Of a DNA stretch of 64,000 nucleotides, positions 7,207-15,200 are shown one piece after another; the first letter of the stretch is position 1, and every line of letters starts with the position of its first letter. Position numbers and translations under genes: made by a program. This stretch comes from Chloroflexota bacterium (GTDB lineage Bacteria; Chloroflexota; Limnocylindria; QHBO01), in assembly GCA_003243965.1 (NCBI GenBank), contig QHBO01000010.1, positions 1 through 64,000 on the forward strand. Direction: 5' to 3'. The notes under the pieces were generated by a model. That model was given only the letters and a program-made list of their open reading frames with translations. It was not told the DNA's origin and did not search any database.

Positions 7207-7345
7207 GCATAGGATTCTGACCTGCTCTGGAGACAAAGTCTAGAAGTGTCAAGGCGATTGGGAGAATCCGCGAGCTACAAGCCCCCGTCGGATGCGGCCG
7301 GGAGTGCGCGTCCGCTGGCCAGGCGCGATCGGCTGGTCGAGCCGT

Positions 7346-7867
7346 TTAGGGCTTGACGATCATCCAGTTCGTGTAGACGCCGTTCGCGTCGCCCGGTGCG
7401 TGGTCGTTCCTGAAGAAATAGAGCGGCAGCCCGTTGTAGGTGACCTGCAGGCCGCTGTCGTCGGAGCGGGTGATGGTTGCGATCTTGCCTGTCACGGCCG
7501 AGCTGCCGGTCGCAGCGCTTGCGGAGCTCACGGTGAGCGCCGGCCAGGTCGCCAGGCATCCGCCGGTGCAGTTGCTCTTCCCGCTGTTCGGAACGTCCTT
7601 GGCGAAGGTGTAGACGGTCATCCCGTTCGACCCAGCCACGAGGATCGTGCCCTGCGATCCGACCTGCTTTGCCTCGAGCGCGAACGCGGATGCGGCGGTC
7701 GAGGCGGAAGCGGAGGCCGAAGAGGATGCCGCGGTCGAGCTGGATGTCGCGGCCGAGGAGGACGCGCTGCTCGAGGCAGAGGCGGCACCCGCCGGGCTGC
7801 CGCTGCAGGCTGCCAGCGTCGCGGCGATCGCCACCAGGCCGCCGAGCCGGAGCGTGGAGTTGGACAT
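7346..7867 (-). CDS. Secreted-repeat lipoprotein (COG4315-like)
   Basis: A 173-residue exported protein. The signal peptide has the lipobox TLAAC (Cys21), followed by a ~40-residue Ser/Ala-only linker. The C-terminal domain contains GMTVYTFAKDVPNSGKSNC, GGCLATWPALTV, a YNGLPLYFFRNDHAPGD segment and a final NWMIVKP. That is the pattern of the secreted lipoprotein-repeat family often found near heme or metal genes. Function is unknown; the paired Cys may form a disulfide. A GAGGTG ribosome site lies just before ATG 7867. Confidence 0.85.
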   Translation of the reverse strand: MSNSTLRLGGLVAIAATLAACSGSPAGAASASSSASSSAATSSSTAASSSASASASTAASAFALEAKQVGSQGTILVAGSNGMTVYTFAKDVPNSGKSNCTGGCLATWPALTVSSASAATGSSAVTGKIATITRSDDSGLQVTYNGLPLYFFRNDHAPGDANGVYTNWMIVKP

Positions 7868-7946
7868 CAGACACCTCGCGTTTCTCGCCGCCGGGCAACC
7901 GTGTGCCGCGACGCCAGGGTGTACGCGATCGGTTACCCAAGGCCGA

Positions 7947-9017
7947 TCAGGAAGGTCCGGTTGACCCCGCGCTGCGGTCCGACACGGGGAGGCGGTCGTA
8001 GCCCTTCCATCGGTAGATGGCGGTCGACAGCACCCAGCTCACCACGAAGATGGCGATGATCCCGAGCCCGATCAGCCCGAAGTCGAGGTTCCGGACGAAG
8101 CCCCAGATCCCGCCGCGCAGGTGCAGCCGCTCCGCGACCAGCGAGAGCACCTCGATGCCACCGATGGCGAACGCGATCAGGACCGAGAGAAGGGTGATGT
8201 TCAGGTTGTAGTACAGCTTGCGGATCGGCTTCATGTAGGCCCAGCCGTATGCGCCCAGCATCAGGACCCCATCGGTCGCGTCGACCAGCGACATACCGGC
8301 GGCGAAGAGCGCGGGCAGCACCCCGATGAACAGCACCGGAACATGGTTCGCTCCGGACGTGGCGGCCAGCCCGAGAAGCGCGACCTCCGAGGCGGTGTCG
8401 AATCCGAGGCCGAACAGCAGCCCGAGCGGGTACATGTGCCAGCTGCGACGGATGACCCGCAGCATCGGTCGGAAGAGCCGCGCCAGCAGGCCGCGCTGGC
8501 TGAGGTACTCCTCCAGGCTCTCCTCGCTGTAAGCGCCCCCGCGCGCCACCCTGCGGAACATGCGATAGATGTCGATTAGGACGACCAGGTTGATGATGCC
8601 GATGATCAGCAGGAAGGTGGCAGACACCCCGGTCCCGATGAGCGTCCCGATCTCCCTCAGTGTCGGGATGTCGCTGACGATCGACGCCGACAGCGCGACG
8701 ACCACCGACAGGGCGACCACGATCGTCGAGTGACCGAGCGAGAAGAAGAGCCCGACCGCCACCGGGCGCTGTCCGTCCTGCATCAGCTTCCGCGTCGTGT
8801 TGTCGATGGCCGCGATGTGATCCGCGTCGACCGCGTGGCGCAGCCCAAAGCTGTAGGCGAGCAGCGCGGTCGGGAGCAGGATCGGATAGGAGATCGAGGC
8901 GGCGATGGCGAGCCCCCAGGCCACCACGTTGAAGGCCAGCAGGAAGGCGTACAGCCGGATGATCCGGCTCCGCACCGGACTGGCGGTGCGCAGCAGCTGG
9001 GCGACGCTGTGAACCAT
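7947..9017 (-). CDS. NiCoT-family nickel/cobalt transporter
   Basis: A 356-residue, eight-helix permease of the HoxN/NixA family. The signature RHAVDADHIAAIDN, whose His/Asp bind Ni2+ or Co2+ in TM2, is intact. LFFSLGHSTIVV and LLFGLGFDTASEVALLGLA, the second and third NiCoT motifs, are also present. It imports Ni2+ or Co2+ for metalloenzymes or cobalamin. ATG 9017 follows GAGAGAGGACC. Its promoter, TTGCAG-N17-TAGACT on the minus strand, is overlaid by the Nur-like palindrome shared with the divergent regulator gene. Confidence 0.92.
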   Translation of the reverse strand: MVHSVAQLLRTASPVRSRIIRLYAFLLAFNVVAWGLAIAASISYPILLPTALLAYSFGLRHAVDADHIAAIDNTTRKLMQDGQRPVAVGLFFSLGHSTIVVALSVVVALSASIVSDIPTLREIGTLIGTGVSATFLLIIGIINLVVLIDIYRMFRRVARGGAYSEESLEEYLSQRGLLARLFRPMLRVIRRSWHMYPLGLLFGLGFDTASEVALLGLAATSGANHVPVLFIGVLPALFAAGMSLVDATDGVLMLGAYGWAYMKPIRKLYYNLNITLLSVLIAFAIGGIEVLSLVAERLHLRGGIWGFVRNLDFGLIGLGIIAIFVVSWVLSTAIYRWKGYDRLPVSDRSAGSTGPS

Positions 9018-9060
9018 GGTCCTCTCTCGCCGACGGCCCGGCACTTGTACCGGAATCGGG

Positions 9061-9089
9061 AGTCTAGGCTTCCTCGCGCACTACTGCAA
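9061..9089 (-). promoter_or_regulatory. Promoter of the NiCoT gene
   Basis: On the minus strand, TTGCAG (9084-9089) is followed by a 17-base spacer and TAGACT (9061-9066). The -35 hexamer lies inside the palindrome at 9085-9098, so a bound Fur/Nur dimer would occlude it. Confidence 0.6.
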
Positions 9090-9098
9090 TCAGTTGCA
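9085..9098. promoter_or_regulatory. Nur/Fur-like operator
   Basis: A perfect palindrome TGCAA-TCAG-TTGCA lies between the divergent NiCoT and Fur-family genes. It resembles the nickel-uptake-regulator (Nur) box known in Streptomyces (TTGCAA-N5-TTGCAA type), here with a 4-base spacer. It covers the -35 of the NiCoT promoter and lies just upstream of the regulator's own -10. Confidence 0.65.
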
Positions 9099-9113
9099 AC
9101 AGCGTGGCATCCG

Positions 9114-9119
9114 TATACT
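9114..9119 (+). promoter_or_regulatory. -10 box (TATACT), leaderless start
   Basis: TATACT lies 7 bases before the ATG at 9127, with no ribosome-binding site. The Nur-like palindrome ends 15 bases upstream, in the -35 zone, which fits autoregulation. Confidence 0.5.
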
Positions 9120-9126
9120 TGCGCCG

Positions 9127-9579
9127 ATGATGTCGCCGCGGGTGACGCCGGCCGACCGCCGGCCCTGGGATTCGGTCCGAGAGCAGCTCCATGACCGCGG
9201 ACTGCGTTGGACGCCGCAGCGGCGGGCGGTGGTCGATGTGCTGGCGACAACGGAGGGGCACATCACCGGCTCCGAGCTCATCGAACGCTGCCGCGCTCGC
9301 GAGACCAAGGTCGTTCCCTCCACCGTGTATCGGACCCTCGACGTCCTGGAGCAGCTCGGCCTGGTGCGCCATGGGCACGGTGCCGACGGTCGGGAGGAGT
9401 TCCACGTCGGTGCGGCCGCCGAGCATGGGCACCTGCACTGCGATCGCTGCGGCCGCCACTGGGAGATCGATGAGCCCCGCGCATCAGCCGTTGCGGAGGT
9501 CTTCGGCGGCATCGGGTTCGCGGTCGATCCGTCTCACGTGACGATCGTCGGCGTCTGCGCGGAGTGCCGGACGGCATAG
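9127..9579 (+). CDS. Fur-family regulator, probably Nur
   Basis: A 150-residue Fur-type repressor. The N-terminal winged helix (LRWTPQRRAVVDVLATTEGH, then PSTVYRTLDVLEQLGLVRH) precedes a metal-binding dimerisation domain. His100, His102 and His104 are followed by Cys105-x2-Cys108, and a second Cys144-x2-Cys147 sits at the C-terminus, giving a structural Zn site plus a sensory site. The divergent nickel transporter and the Nur-like palindrome make nickel sensing more likely than iron, zinc or peroxide. The start ATG 9127 is set by the -10 box 7 bases upstream; ATG 9130 is a near alternative. Confidence 0.88.
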   Translation: MMSPRVTPADRRPWDSVREQLHDRGLRWTPQRRAVVDVLATTEGHITGSELIERCRARETKVVPSTVYRTLDVLEQLGLVRHGHGADGREEFHVGAAAEHGHLHCDRCGRHWEIDEPRASAVAEVFGGIGFAVDPSHVTIVGVCAECRTA

Positions 9580-9606
9580 AAAAACGCCCGGTCCGCGGAC
9601 CGGGCG
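9580..9606 (-). terminator. Rho-independent terminator after cold-shock gene
   Basis: CGCCCGGTCC-GC-GGACCGGGCG (9585-9606) is a perfect 22-base palindrome. Read on the minus strand it is followed by TTTTTCT, a classic intrinsic terminator, 55 bases past the stop of the cold-shock gene. The plus-strand Fur gene ends immediately before it and may share the stem. Confidence 0.8.
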
Positions 9607-9661
9607 CTCTCCGGGGTGTAGGGCCGAACTGCCGGCGTTCGCCGGCGAGACGGCGCCGCGA

Positions 9662-9865
9662 TCAGGCGGCCTGGACGTTCACCGCGCGTGGGCCCTTGGG
9701 GCTCGACTCGACCGTGAACTGGACCTGCTCGCCGCCGACGAGCCGATCGAACTCCAGGGACCGATCGAGACCGTCCCGATGGAAGAAGTAGTCCTTCCCA
9801 TCCTCGGCGGTGATGAACCCGAACCCGCGGTCCGAGATCACCTTCTTGACTGTGCCAGTGGCCAT
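9662..9865 (-). CDS. Cold-shock protein, CspA family
   Basis: A 67-residue single cold-shock domain that binds single-stranded RNA/DNA. RNP1 is intact as DRGFGFITAED and RNP2 is KDYFFHRDGL (FFH). Two ATGs, at 9871 and 9865, compete; GAGGA lies directly against 9871 but 6 bases from 9865, so 9865 (MATGTVKKVISD) is chosen and matches the family start. A ~100-base leader with a 5' hairpin precedes it and a strong terminator follows, so it is a monocistronic unit. Confidence 0.93.
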   Translation of the reverse strand: MATGTVKKVISDRGFGFITAEDGKDYFFHRDGLDRSLEFDRLVGGEQVQFTVESSPKGPRAVNVQAA

Positions 9866-9978
9866 TGCCATTCCTCGTTCACTTCTCGACGCCAACGTTC
9901 GACGCACGGCCGGCTCGAGAAGGAACCGATTTCGACCAGCCGGAGACCTCCCGCAACGCGCGGGAGGCTGCCAGTCTA
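9866..9978 (-). promoter_or_regulatory. Cold-shock gene promoter and structured leader
   Basis: A minus-strand TAGACT (9973-9978) predicts a transcript start near 9966 and a leader of ~100 bases. The RNA would open with a hairpin, CCTCCCGC-N5-GCGGGAGG (9947-9954 with 9960-9967). Long structured leaders control translation of cspA-type mRNAs by temperature; that role is inferred here. The rest of the 307-base gap (9979-10172) shows no gene; TTGACA occurs on the minus strand farther up, too distant to be the -35. Confidence 0.5.
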
Positions 9979-10172
9979 CGCTTCTTCCGCCTTTCCGGCC
10001 ACCCCCAAGTGTCAACATCGGCCGTTGGCGGCATGCTCCTGCCACCACCCTCGCCCGAACAGACCGGTCCCGTCGGCGCGCCGCTCCCGCCGGGCGCTGG
10101 TCGGCTACGAGCTCGCTCGGGGCTGACGATCAGCCGCCGGGACGCGTGCCGCGTCGTTGCGGTGGAATCGGG

Positions 10173-11078
10173 TCAGATCCAGTCGTCTACGGCGAGGACG
10201 CCGGGGGCGATCTCCGACTCGAAGAGCGCGTATTCCTCGTCGTTGATTGCGTAGGTCTGGGCCTCGGTCGGGAAGGTTCCGGCGCGGACCTCCTCGACGT
10301 AGGCGCGCAGGCCTCGACGCGTCTCGTCGGCCACCGCGGCGAACTGCTTCACGAAGCGGGGGAGCCTTCCCTGGTTGATGCCCAGCAGGTCGTGCCAGAC
10401 GAGGACCTGGCCGTCGCATTCGACCCCGGCACCGATGCCGATGGTCGCGATGGCGAGCGCCTCGGTGATCCGCGCTGCCACCCGGGCCGGTACGGCCTCG
10501 AGCACGATGGCGAAACAACCGGCCGACTGCAGCGCGAGCGCATCGGCGAACAGCTGGCGAGCCTTGACCGCGGTCCGGCCCTGGGCCCGATAGCCGCCCA
10601 GCATCGTTGCCGACTGCGGAGTCAGGCCGATGTGCCCCATCACCGGTATGCCGGCCGCTACGATGGCGCGCGCTCGGGAGACCGATGTTCCACCACCTTC
10701 GAGCTTCACGGCGTCGGCACCTGCCTCCTTGACGAATCGCACGGCGTTGCGCACCGCATCCTCATCGGAGATCTGGAATGTGCCGAGCGGCATGTCGATC
10801 ATGAAGAACGCCCGGTGGGTGCCGCGGCGAGCAGCGCGGGCCAGGATCAGCATCTCCTCGATGCTGATCGCGGTGGTGCCCTCGTACCCGAGCACGTTGT
10901 TCGCCGCCGAGTCGCCGACGAAGACGATATCGAGCCCAGCCTCCTCGGCGAGCCGCGCGCTCGGGGCGTCGTACGCGGTCACCATGGCGATCTTCTGGCC
11001 ACGCCGCTTCATGTCGCCCAGCTCGCTCAGGCTGACGGGCTTGGGCTTCGACGCTTCCCTTCCGCGCTCGAGTGTCAT
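10173..11078 (-). CDS. panB: Ketopantoate hydroxymethyltransferase PanB
   Basis: A 301-residue TIM-barrel enzyme that converts alpha-ketoisovalerate plus methylene-tetrahydrofolate to ketopantoate, the first step of pantothenate synthesis. Diagnostic motifs are MVTAYDAPSARLAEEAGLD, VFVGDSAANNVLGYEGT (metal-binding Asp), KLEGG, GHIGLTPQS, and LEAVPA with the catalytic Glu. Length is slightly over the family's ~265 because of a short N-terminal extension. It overlaps panC by 4 bases (ATGA) as the last gene of the DUF2520-panC-panB operon. Confidence 0.96.
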   Translation of the reverse strand: MTLERGREASKPKPVSLSELGDMKRRGQKIAMVTAYDAPSARLAEEAGLDIVFVGDSAANNVLGYEGTTAISIEEMLILARAARRGTHRAFFMIDMPLGTFQISDEDAVRNAVRFVKEAGADAVKLEGGGTSVSRARAIVAAGIPVMGHIGLTPQSATMLGGYRAQGRTAVKARQLFADALALQSAGCFAIVLEAVPARVAARITEALAIATIGIGAGVECDGQVLVWHDLLGINQGRLPRFVKQFAAVADETRRGLRAYVEEVRAGTFPTEAQTYAINDEEYALFESEIAPGVLAVDDWI

Positions 11079-11878
11079 GCCGATTTCTCCTCATCGAGGC
11101 GCACATTGTCGATCAACCGCGTGGTGCCCACGCGCACCGCCGCGACCAGGGTCGGGCCGCCGAAGTCGGCGACGCTGAGGTAGTCAGCGGTCAGCGCACC
11201 AAGGCGGCGGCGAGCCACCGGCACCGGATCTTCGCCCCGACGATACGCCTCCTGTCCAGCGAGCAGCGCTGCCGGCAGCGCCAGCGCCTGGGTCCGTTCT
11301 TCGAGCGAGAGATACGCATTCCGCGACGACCAGGCAAGACCGTCGTCGTCGCGCACGGTCGGTCGCACGTCGAGCTGCAGATCGAGATCCAGGTCGCGCA
11401 CCATCTGACGGACGACCGCCGCCTGCTGGGCATCCTTCTGGCCGAAGTAGGCACGCGCTGGCCGCACGATCTCGAACAGCTTCAGGCAGACGGTGGCCAC
11501 CCCACGGAAGTGGTCGGGTCGCGCCGCACCTTCGAGCAGCGACCCGAGCTCGCCCACGTCGACCCAGGTGTCGAACCCGGGCGGGTAGATCTCGTCGGCG
11601 TCGGGCACGAACAGCACATCGACCCCGGCGTCCTCCGCGAGACGAGCATCGCGTTCGAGGTCGCGTGGATAGCGGGCAAGATCCTCGTCGGCTCCGAACT
11701 GGGCGGGGTTGATGAAGATACTGACAGCCACCAGGCCGCCCGCCTGGCGCGCGGCATCGAATAGGCTCAGGTGCCCCGGGTGGAAGGCACCCATGGTCGG
11801 CACCAGGCCGATCTCGGAGCGCGCGCGCTCGGGCGCGAGAGCTTCCCGCAGCTCTCCGATGCGGCTGATCGACCTCAC
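11075..11878 (-). CDS. panC: Pantothenate synthetase PanC
   Basis: A 267-residue enzyme that joins pantoate and beta-alanine with ATP to give pantothenate. It has the nucleotidyl-transferase HIGH-type motif in VPTMGAFHPGHLSLF, then FINPAQFGADEDLARYPR, the pantoate-site YFGQKDAQQ, and the KMSKS-equivalent LAWSSRNAYLS. Length is close to the usual ~280. It is translationally coupled on both sides (ATGA overlaps). No panD is present in the operon. Confidence 0.96.
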   Translation of the reverse strand: MRSISRIGELREALAPERARSEIGLVPTMGAFHPGHLSLFDAARQAGGLVAVSIFINPAQFGADEDLARYPRDLERDARLAEDAGVDVLFVPDADEIYPPGFDTWVDVGELGSLLEGAARPDHFRGVATVCLKLFEIVRPARAYFGQKDAQQAAVVRQMVRDLDLDLQLDVRPTVRDDDGLAWSSRNAYLSLEERTQALALPAALLAGQEAYRRGEDPVPVARRRLGALTADYLSVADFGGPTLVAAVRVGTTRLIDNVRLDEEKSA

Positions 11879-12549
11879 GGTCGGGTCGCCTCCGCCAGCT
11901 GTCGGTACAGCGGCTCGAGGTCCGGGGCGCGCTCGCGCAGCGCCGCCAGGTGTGCCTCGACGGTGGTCCAGTCTCCGCGCGCGATCGGTCCGGTGAGCTG
12001 GAAGCCGTTGTCGATCGTGCGCCGCATGAGTGGGACCAGGGCCTCCGCAGGCACCTCCGCTTCGTCGAGCAGTCGAGCGGCCGCCCGGTACAACGTGACC
12101 AGGAAGTTGCCCGCGATCGCCGCACCGGCGTGGTACACGGCCCGGTCCTCGTCGGCGAGTGGGAACGGGCGGAGGCCCAGCGTGGTGGCCAGCCAGGTCG
12201 CCTGCTCGCGCCCTTCATCGGTGTCGGCGGTCACGGCGCCCCACGCGCCGTCGAGCTGCTCCGGACCGCGTTCGAGGGTCAGCGTCTGCAGCGGATGGAC
12301 GCTGAAGCGACGTCGGTGCGGGTCGAGCGCATGCAGGGAGGTCGCCCCGCTGACGTGCGCCAGCCACGGCCCCGAGGGAACCGACACTGCGACCGAGGCG
12401 ATGGCGGCGTCCGGCACGCAGATCAGGACGAGGTCCGCGTCGGCGGCGGCCTCTCGGCCAATGCGCACGGTCAGGCCCCGTTCCGAGAGGCGCGCGCCGA
12501 GCGTCCGGCCTGCGCGGCCCGCACCGATGACCCGTGCCGACTCGATCAT
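11875..12549 (-). CDS. Rossmann/DUF2520 protein, possible ketopantoate reductase
   Basis: A 224-residue protein. The N-terminal Rossmann fold has a G-A-G-R-A-G dinucleotide loop (VIGAGRAGRTLGARL), and DLVLICVPDAAI and LAHVSGATSLHAL follow. The C-terminal helical DUF2520 domain has FSVHPLQTLT and the YHAGAAIAGNFLVTL helix. It leads the panC-panB operon and no panE is in view, so reduction of ketopantoate to pantoate with NAD(P)H is the natural guess. I recall that the non-PanE reductase PanG is a protein of this general type, but I cannot verify the relation here. The start is ATG 12549 with TAGACT 6 bases upstream. Confidence 0.8.
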   Translation of the reverse strand: MIESARVIGAGRAGRTLGARLSERGLTVRIGREAAADADLVLICVPDAAIASVAVSVPSGPWLAHVSGATSLHALDPHRRRFSVHPLQTLTLERGPEQLDGAWGAVTADTDEGREQATWLATTLGLRPFPLADEDRAVYHAGAAIAGNFLVTLYRAAARLLDEAEVPAEALVPLMRRTIDNGFQLTGPIARGDWTTVEAHLAALRERAPDLEPLYRQLAEATRP

Positions 12550-12555
12550 GGCCCG

Positions 12556-12561
12556 AGTCTA
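12556..12561 (-). promoter_or_regulatory. -10 box (TAGACT), pan operon, leaderless
   Basis: On the minus strand TAGACT lies 6 bases before the ATG at 12549 and no Shine-Dalgarno separates them. This suggests a leaderless transcript for the three-gene pan operon. Confidence 0.5.
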
Positions 12562-12613
12562 GCGTCGCACGCTCCGGATCCGACGAGCCAGCGGGTATCC
12601 TGCTCCGCGGCCG

Positions 12614-13711
12614 ATGACTCACCCGTCCACCCCCACCGCCAGAAGCGCCATCGGCGCTGCGCCGATCGCCATCGGGGTGCTGGCAGTCGCGGCCACGCTG
12701 CTGACCCTCATCGTTCGGGTCGCCGGCCTCGGAGCGATTCCCGCCTTCGTCACATCGGCCATCGGGCTGGCGGCGCTGGCGTTCCTGGTCGGCGAGGGCA
12801 CCGATCAGCTCGGTCGCCGACTCAGCCCGGGCGCCACCGGCGTCCTGCAGTCGGCGCTCGGGAATTTGCCAGAGCTGTTCATCAGCATCTTTGCCCTGCG
12901 AGCGGGGCTGGTGGTCGTGGTCCAGGCGGCGCTGATCGGCTCGATCCTCGCCAATTCGCTCCTGGTGCTCGGCGCCGCCTTCCTGTTCGGCGGGCTGCGC
13001 AATGGGACGCAGCGCTTCCACGCGCCGACGTCCCGGCGGATCGCCGCGTTGCTCCTGCTGGCGGCGGCGGCGCTCGTGATCCCCGCGGTCGCGACCGCGT
13101 CCGGGGCACCCGACGCCGGCCACGGCACGGAGCTGTCGGTGATCGTCGCGATCGTGCTGCTGGTCGTCTTCATTGCGAGCATCCCGGCTTCACTCGGCGG
13201 CCCGAAGGACGCGGCGGCGAAGAGCGGAGGCGAGACGTGGCCGATGCGACTGGTGGTCGCGTTCCTTGCCGGGAGCGCAACCCTCGCGGCCCTGATGTCC
13301 GACTGGTTCGTGGAGGCGCTCCGCCCGGCGATGGGTGGGCTGGGGATCTCCGAGGCGTTTGTCGGGCTGGTCGTGGTCGCGATCGCCGGAAACGCGGTGG
13401 AGAACGTGGTCGGGGTCCAGATGGCCATCCGCAACCGGTCGGACCTGGCAGTCAGCCTGATCCTGAACAGCAGCCTGCAGGTGGCGCTCGCACTCACGCC
13501 CGTGCTCGTCCTGCTGAGCCTGTTCATCGGGCCCGTGCCGCTCAGCCTGGTGCTCCCCCCGCTGCTCGCCGCGGCGCTCGTGCTCACCGCGGTCCTAGGG
13601 GCGGTGATCACCGCCGACGGCGAGAGCACGTGGCTCGAGGGGCTGCTGCTGATCGGCCTCTACACAGTGTTGGCGGCGTCGGTCTGGTGGGGTCCCGCGG
13701 TGCGGACGTAG
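12614..13711 (+). CDS. Ca2+/cation:H+ antiporter, CaCA family
   Basis: A 365-residue membrane protein with ~11 helices and two inverted alpha-repeats. Repeat 1 contains SALGNLPELFISIFALRAG followed by GSILANSLLVLGAAF. Repeat 2 contains VVAIAGNAVENVVGVQMAIR followed by SLILNSSLQVALAL. The acidic GN-x-E/P-E motifs are the cation-exchange sites of CAX/ChaA-type antiporters. It probably exports Ca2+ using proton influx. It is monocistronic and nearly abuts a convergent lipoprotein gene (13713). Confidence 0.9.
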   Translation: MTHPSTPTARSAIGAAPIAIGVLAVAATLLTLIVRVAGLGAIPAFVTSAIGLAALAFLVGEGTDQLGRRLSPGATGVLQSALGNLPELFISIFALRAGLVVVVQAALIGSILANSLLVLGAAFLFGGLRNGTQRFHAPTSRRIAALLLLAAAALVIPAVATASGAPDAGHGTELSVIVAIVLLVVFIASIPASLGGPKDAAAKSGGETWPMRLVVAFLAGSATLAALMSDWFVEALRPAMGGLGISEAFVGLVVVAIAGNAVENVVGVQMAIRNRSDLAVSLILNSSLQVALALTPVLVLLSLFIGPVPLSLVLPPLLAAALVLTAVLGAVITADGESTWLEGLLLIGLYTVLAASVWWGPAVRT

Positions 13712-13712
13712 G

Positions 13713-14246
13713 CTACGGAGCCGTGACGACCACCAGCATGTAGGCCGGCGGTCCGCTGGTCTCGACCCGGACCGCGCGTCCGTCGACCGTCGCGTGCTTC
13801 CGGAGGCCGACGCCCCCGGCCCAGCCGCGCAGGGCATCGGTCACGGCCGCCGCGAGCGGAACCTCCGGCAACCCAGTGGCGTCGGCGACGTACGGCAGGT
13901 ACGCACGCGCGGTGCGTTCCGCCGCGCCCGCGTTGTCCAGTGGAACGCTGAGCACCACCTGCTCGACGGGGTCTGCGCCGACCAGGTCGAGCTCCACGCC
14001 GTCGGGTGTGGTTCCCACCACATGGTGCGGGCCGGCGACCGCAAACCGCATCCCGCGCTCCGCCTGGAGCTGCGCCGACACCGCCGCCAGGGCGGTGTCA
14101 TGAAACAGGGTCGGCGAGGGACTGGCAGTCGTTCCCAGGCCTGAGCAGCCGGCCACCACGATCGCGGTCAGGCTCGGCCAGGCGCTGCGCGCCGCAGCGC
14201 TGCCCAGGGGAAGGGCTGCCCCGGCGGATCCTCCTGGCCTGGCCAC
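13713..14246 (-). CDS. Predicted lipoprotein, unrecognised
   Basis: A 177-residue protein with an N-terminal hydrophobic segment ending in VVAGC (Cys34), a plausible lipobox, followed by a Ser/Thr/Pro linker. The mature part alternates short strands and helices (GMRFAVAGPHHVVGTTPDGV, VEQVVLSVPLDNAG) and ends in a strand-rich tail. The start is a GTG; the long Ala-rich stretch before the hydrophobic core hints that the real start may be downstream. I do not recognise the family. Confidence 0.65.
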   Translation of the reverse strand: MARPGGSAGAALPLGSAAARSAWPSLTAIVVAGCSGLGTTASPSPTLFHDTALAAVSAQLQAERGMRFAVAGPHHVVGTTPDGVELDLVGADPVEQVVLSVPLDNAGAAERTARAYLPYVADATGLPEVPLAAAVTDALRGWAGGVGLRKHATVDGRAVRVETSGPPAYMLVVVTAP

Positions 14247-14297
14247 AGGCTCAACCGTAGGCGATCGGACGCTCCTCCGCCAGCAGCCTGCCGGGGC

Positions 14298-15185
14298 TCA
14301 GGCTGCCCCGACGCTGACGGTCCGCTCCTCGGTGCCGCGCACAAGGCCGACCTCCAAGGGTGCCTGCCCGCTGACCGATCCGATCGCCTCGAACAGGTCG
14401 TCCGCGGTGGTCACCGGCCGACCGGCGGCCGCCACGATGAGGTCGCCTTCGGCGATGCCCGCCGCCGCTGCCGGCGATCCCTCCTCCACCTCCCGCACGA
14501 GCAGCCCGTCGCGTTCGGAGAGGCCGACGGCGCGTCGCAGCCGGCGAGCGACGCGCGCCGGGGCCAGCCCGACACCGAGGCGCCGTCGACTCGGGGACTG
14601 GCCGCGCCCGAGCGCGGTGACCTTGTCACGCAGCGCCTCGTCGGCGGGGATCGCCAGATAGAAGCCGCCGCCCAGCCGGTTGGTGTTGATCCCCAGCAGA
14701 CGCCCCTCGGTATCGACGATCGGGCCGCCCGACGAGCCGGGAGCGAGCGGCGCGGTGTGCTCGAGGCTGCCGCCGATGCTCCGGCCGCGCGGCCCGCGGA
14801 ATGAGCGGCCGATACCGCTAATGAAGCCGAAGGTGACGCGCGGCCCGCGGCCCGCCGGGTTGCCGAGCGCCACCACCGCGCCACCGATCTTCAGCGCACC
14901 CGGCTCTCCCCACGAGAGCGGAGTCGCGCCGCCGGTGTCGACGCCGAGAACGGCAAGATCGCTGTCCGCATCCACGCCGAGCACCCTTGCGGGTGCCTCT
15001 CGGCCATCCGCGAAGTAGACGGTCATCTCATCGCCGTGGAGGTTGTGCGCGTTGGTGAGCATCTTTCCGGGGTCGATGACGATCCCCGACCCGCCGCGCC
15101 ATCGGTTGCCGACGCCGACCGTCGACGGGCCGACCTTGTCTGCGATCTCCGAGATCGCCTGTCCCAACTCTTCCAGTGCACCCAT
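14298..15185 (-). CDS. Cytosolic HtrA-like serine protease with PDZ domain
   Basis: A 295-residue trypsin-fold protease (residues ~18-195) plus a C-terminal PDZ domain (~205-295, starting near LGVGLAPARVARRL). The catalytic triad is visible: His47 in LTNAHNL, Asp76 in DSDLAVL, Ser152 in APGSSGGP. Unlike DegP/HtrA it has no signal peptide or membrane helix; ATG 15185, with AGGAG 6 bases upstream, starts directly at the protease domain, so it should act in the cytoplasm. It is divergent from an HxlR regulator with palindromes in the shared promoter. Confidence 0.88.
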   Translation of the reverse strand: MGALEELGQAISEIADKVGPSTVGVGNRWRGGSGIVIDPGKMLTNAHNLHGDEMTVYFADGREAPARVLGVDADSDLAVLGVDTGGATPLSWGEPGALKIGGAVVALGNPAGRGPRVTFGFISGIGRSFRGPRGRSIGGSLEHTAPLAPGSSGGPIVDTEGRLLGINTNRLGGGFYLAIPADEALRDKVTALGRGQSPSRRRLGVGLAPARVARRLRRAVGLSERDGLLVREVEEGSPAAAAGIAEGDLIVAAAGRPVTTADDLFEAIGSVSGQAPLEVGLVRGTEERTVSVGAA

Positions 15186-15200
15186 CGGTATCTCCTGCTG

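Noticed and set aside
9810-11183. Plus-strand open frame opposite panB and the cold-shock leader
   Set aside because: Shadow of panB; crosses a regulatory gap and shows no motif.
13713-14246. Lipoprotein gene considered spurious because convergent with the antiporter
   Set aside because: Kept as a feature: lipobox and non-shadow composition outweigh the tight spacing, though confidence is moderate.
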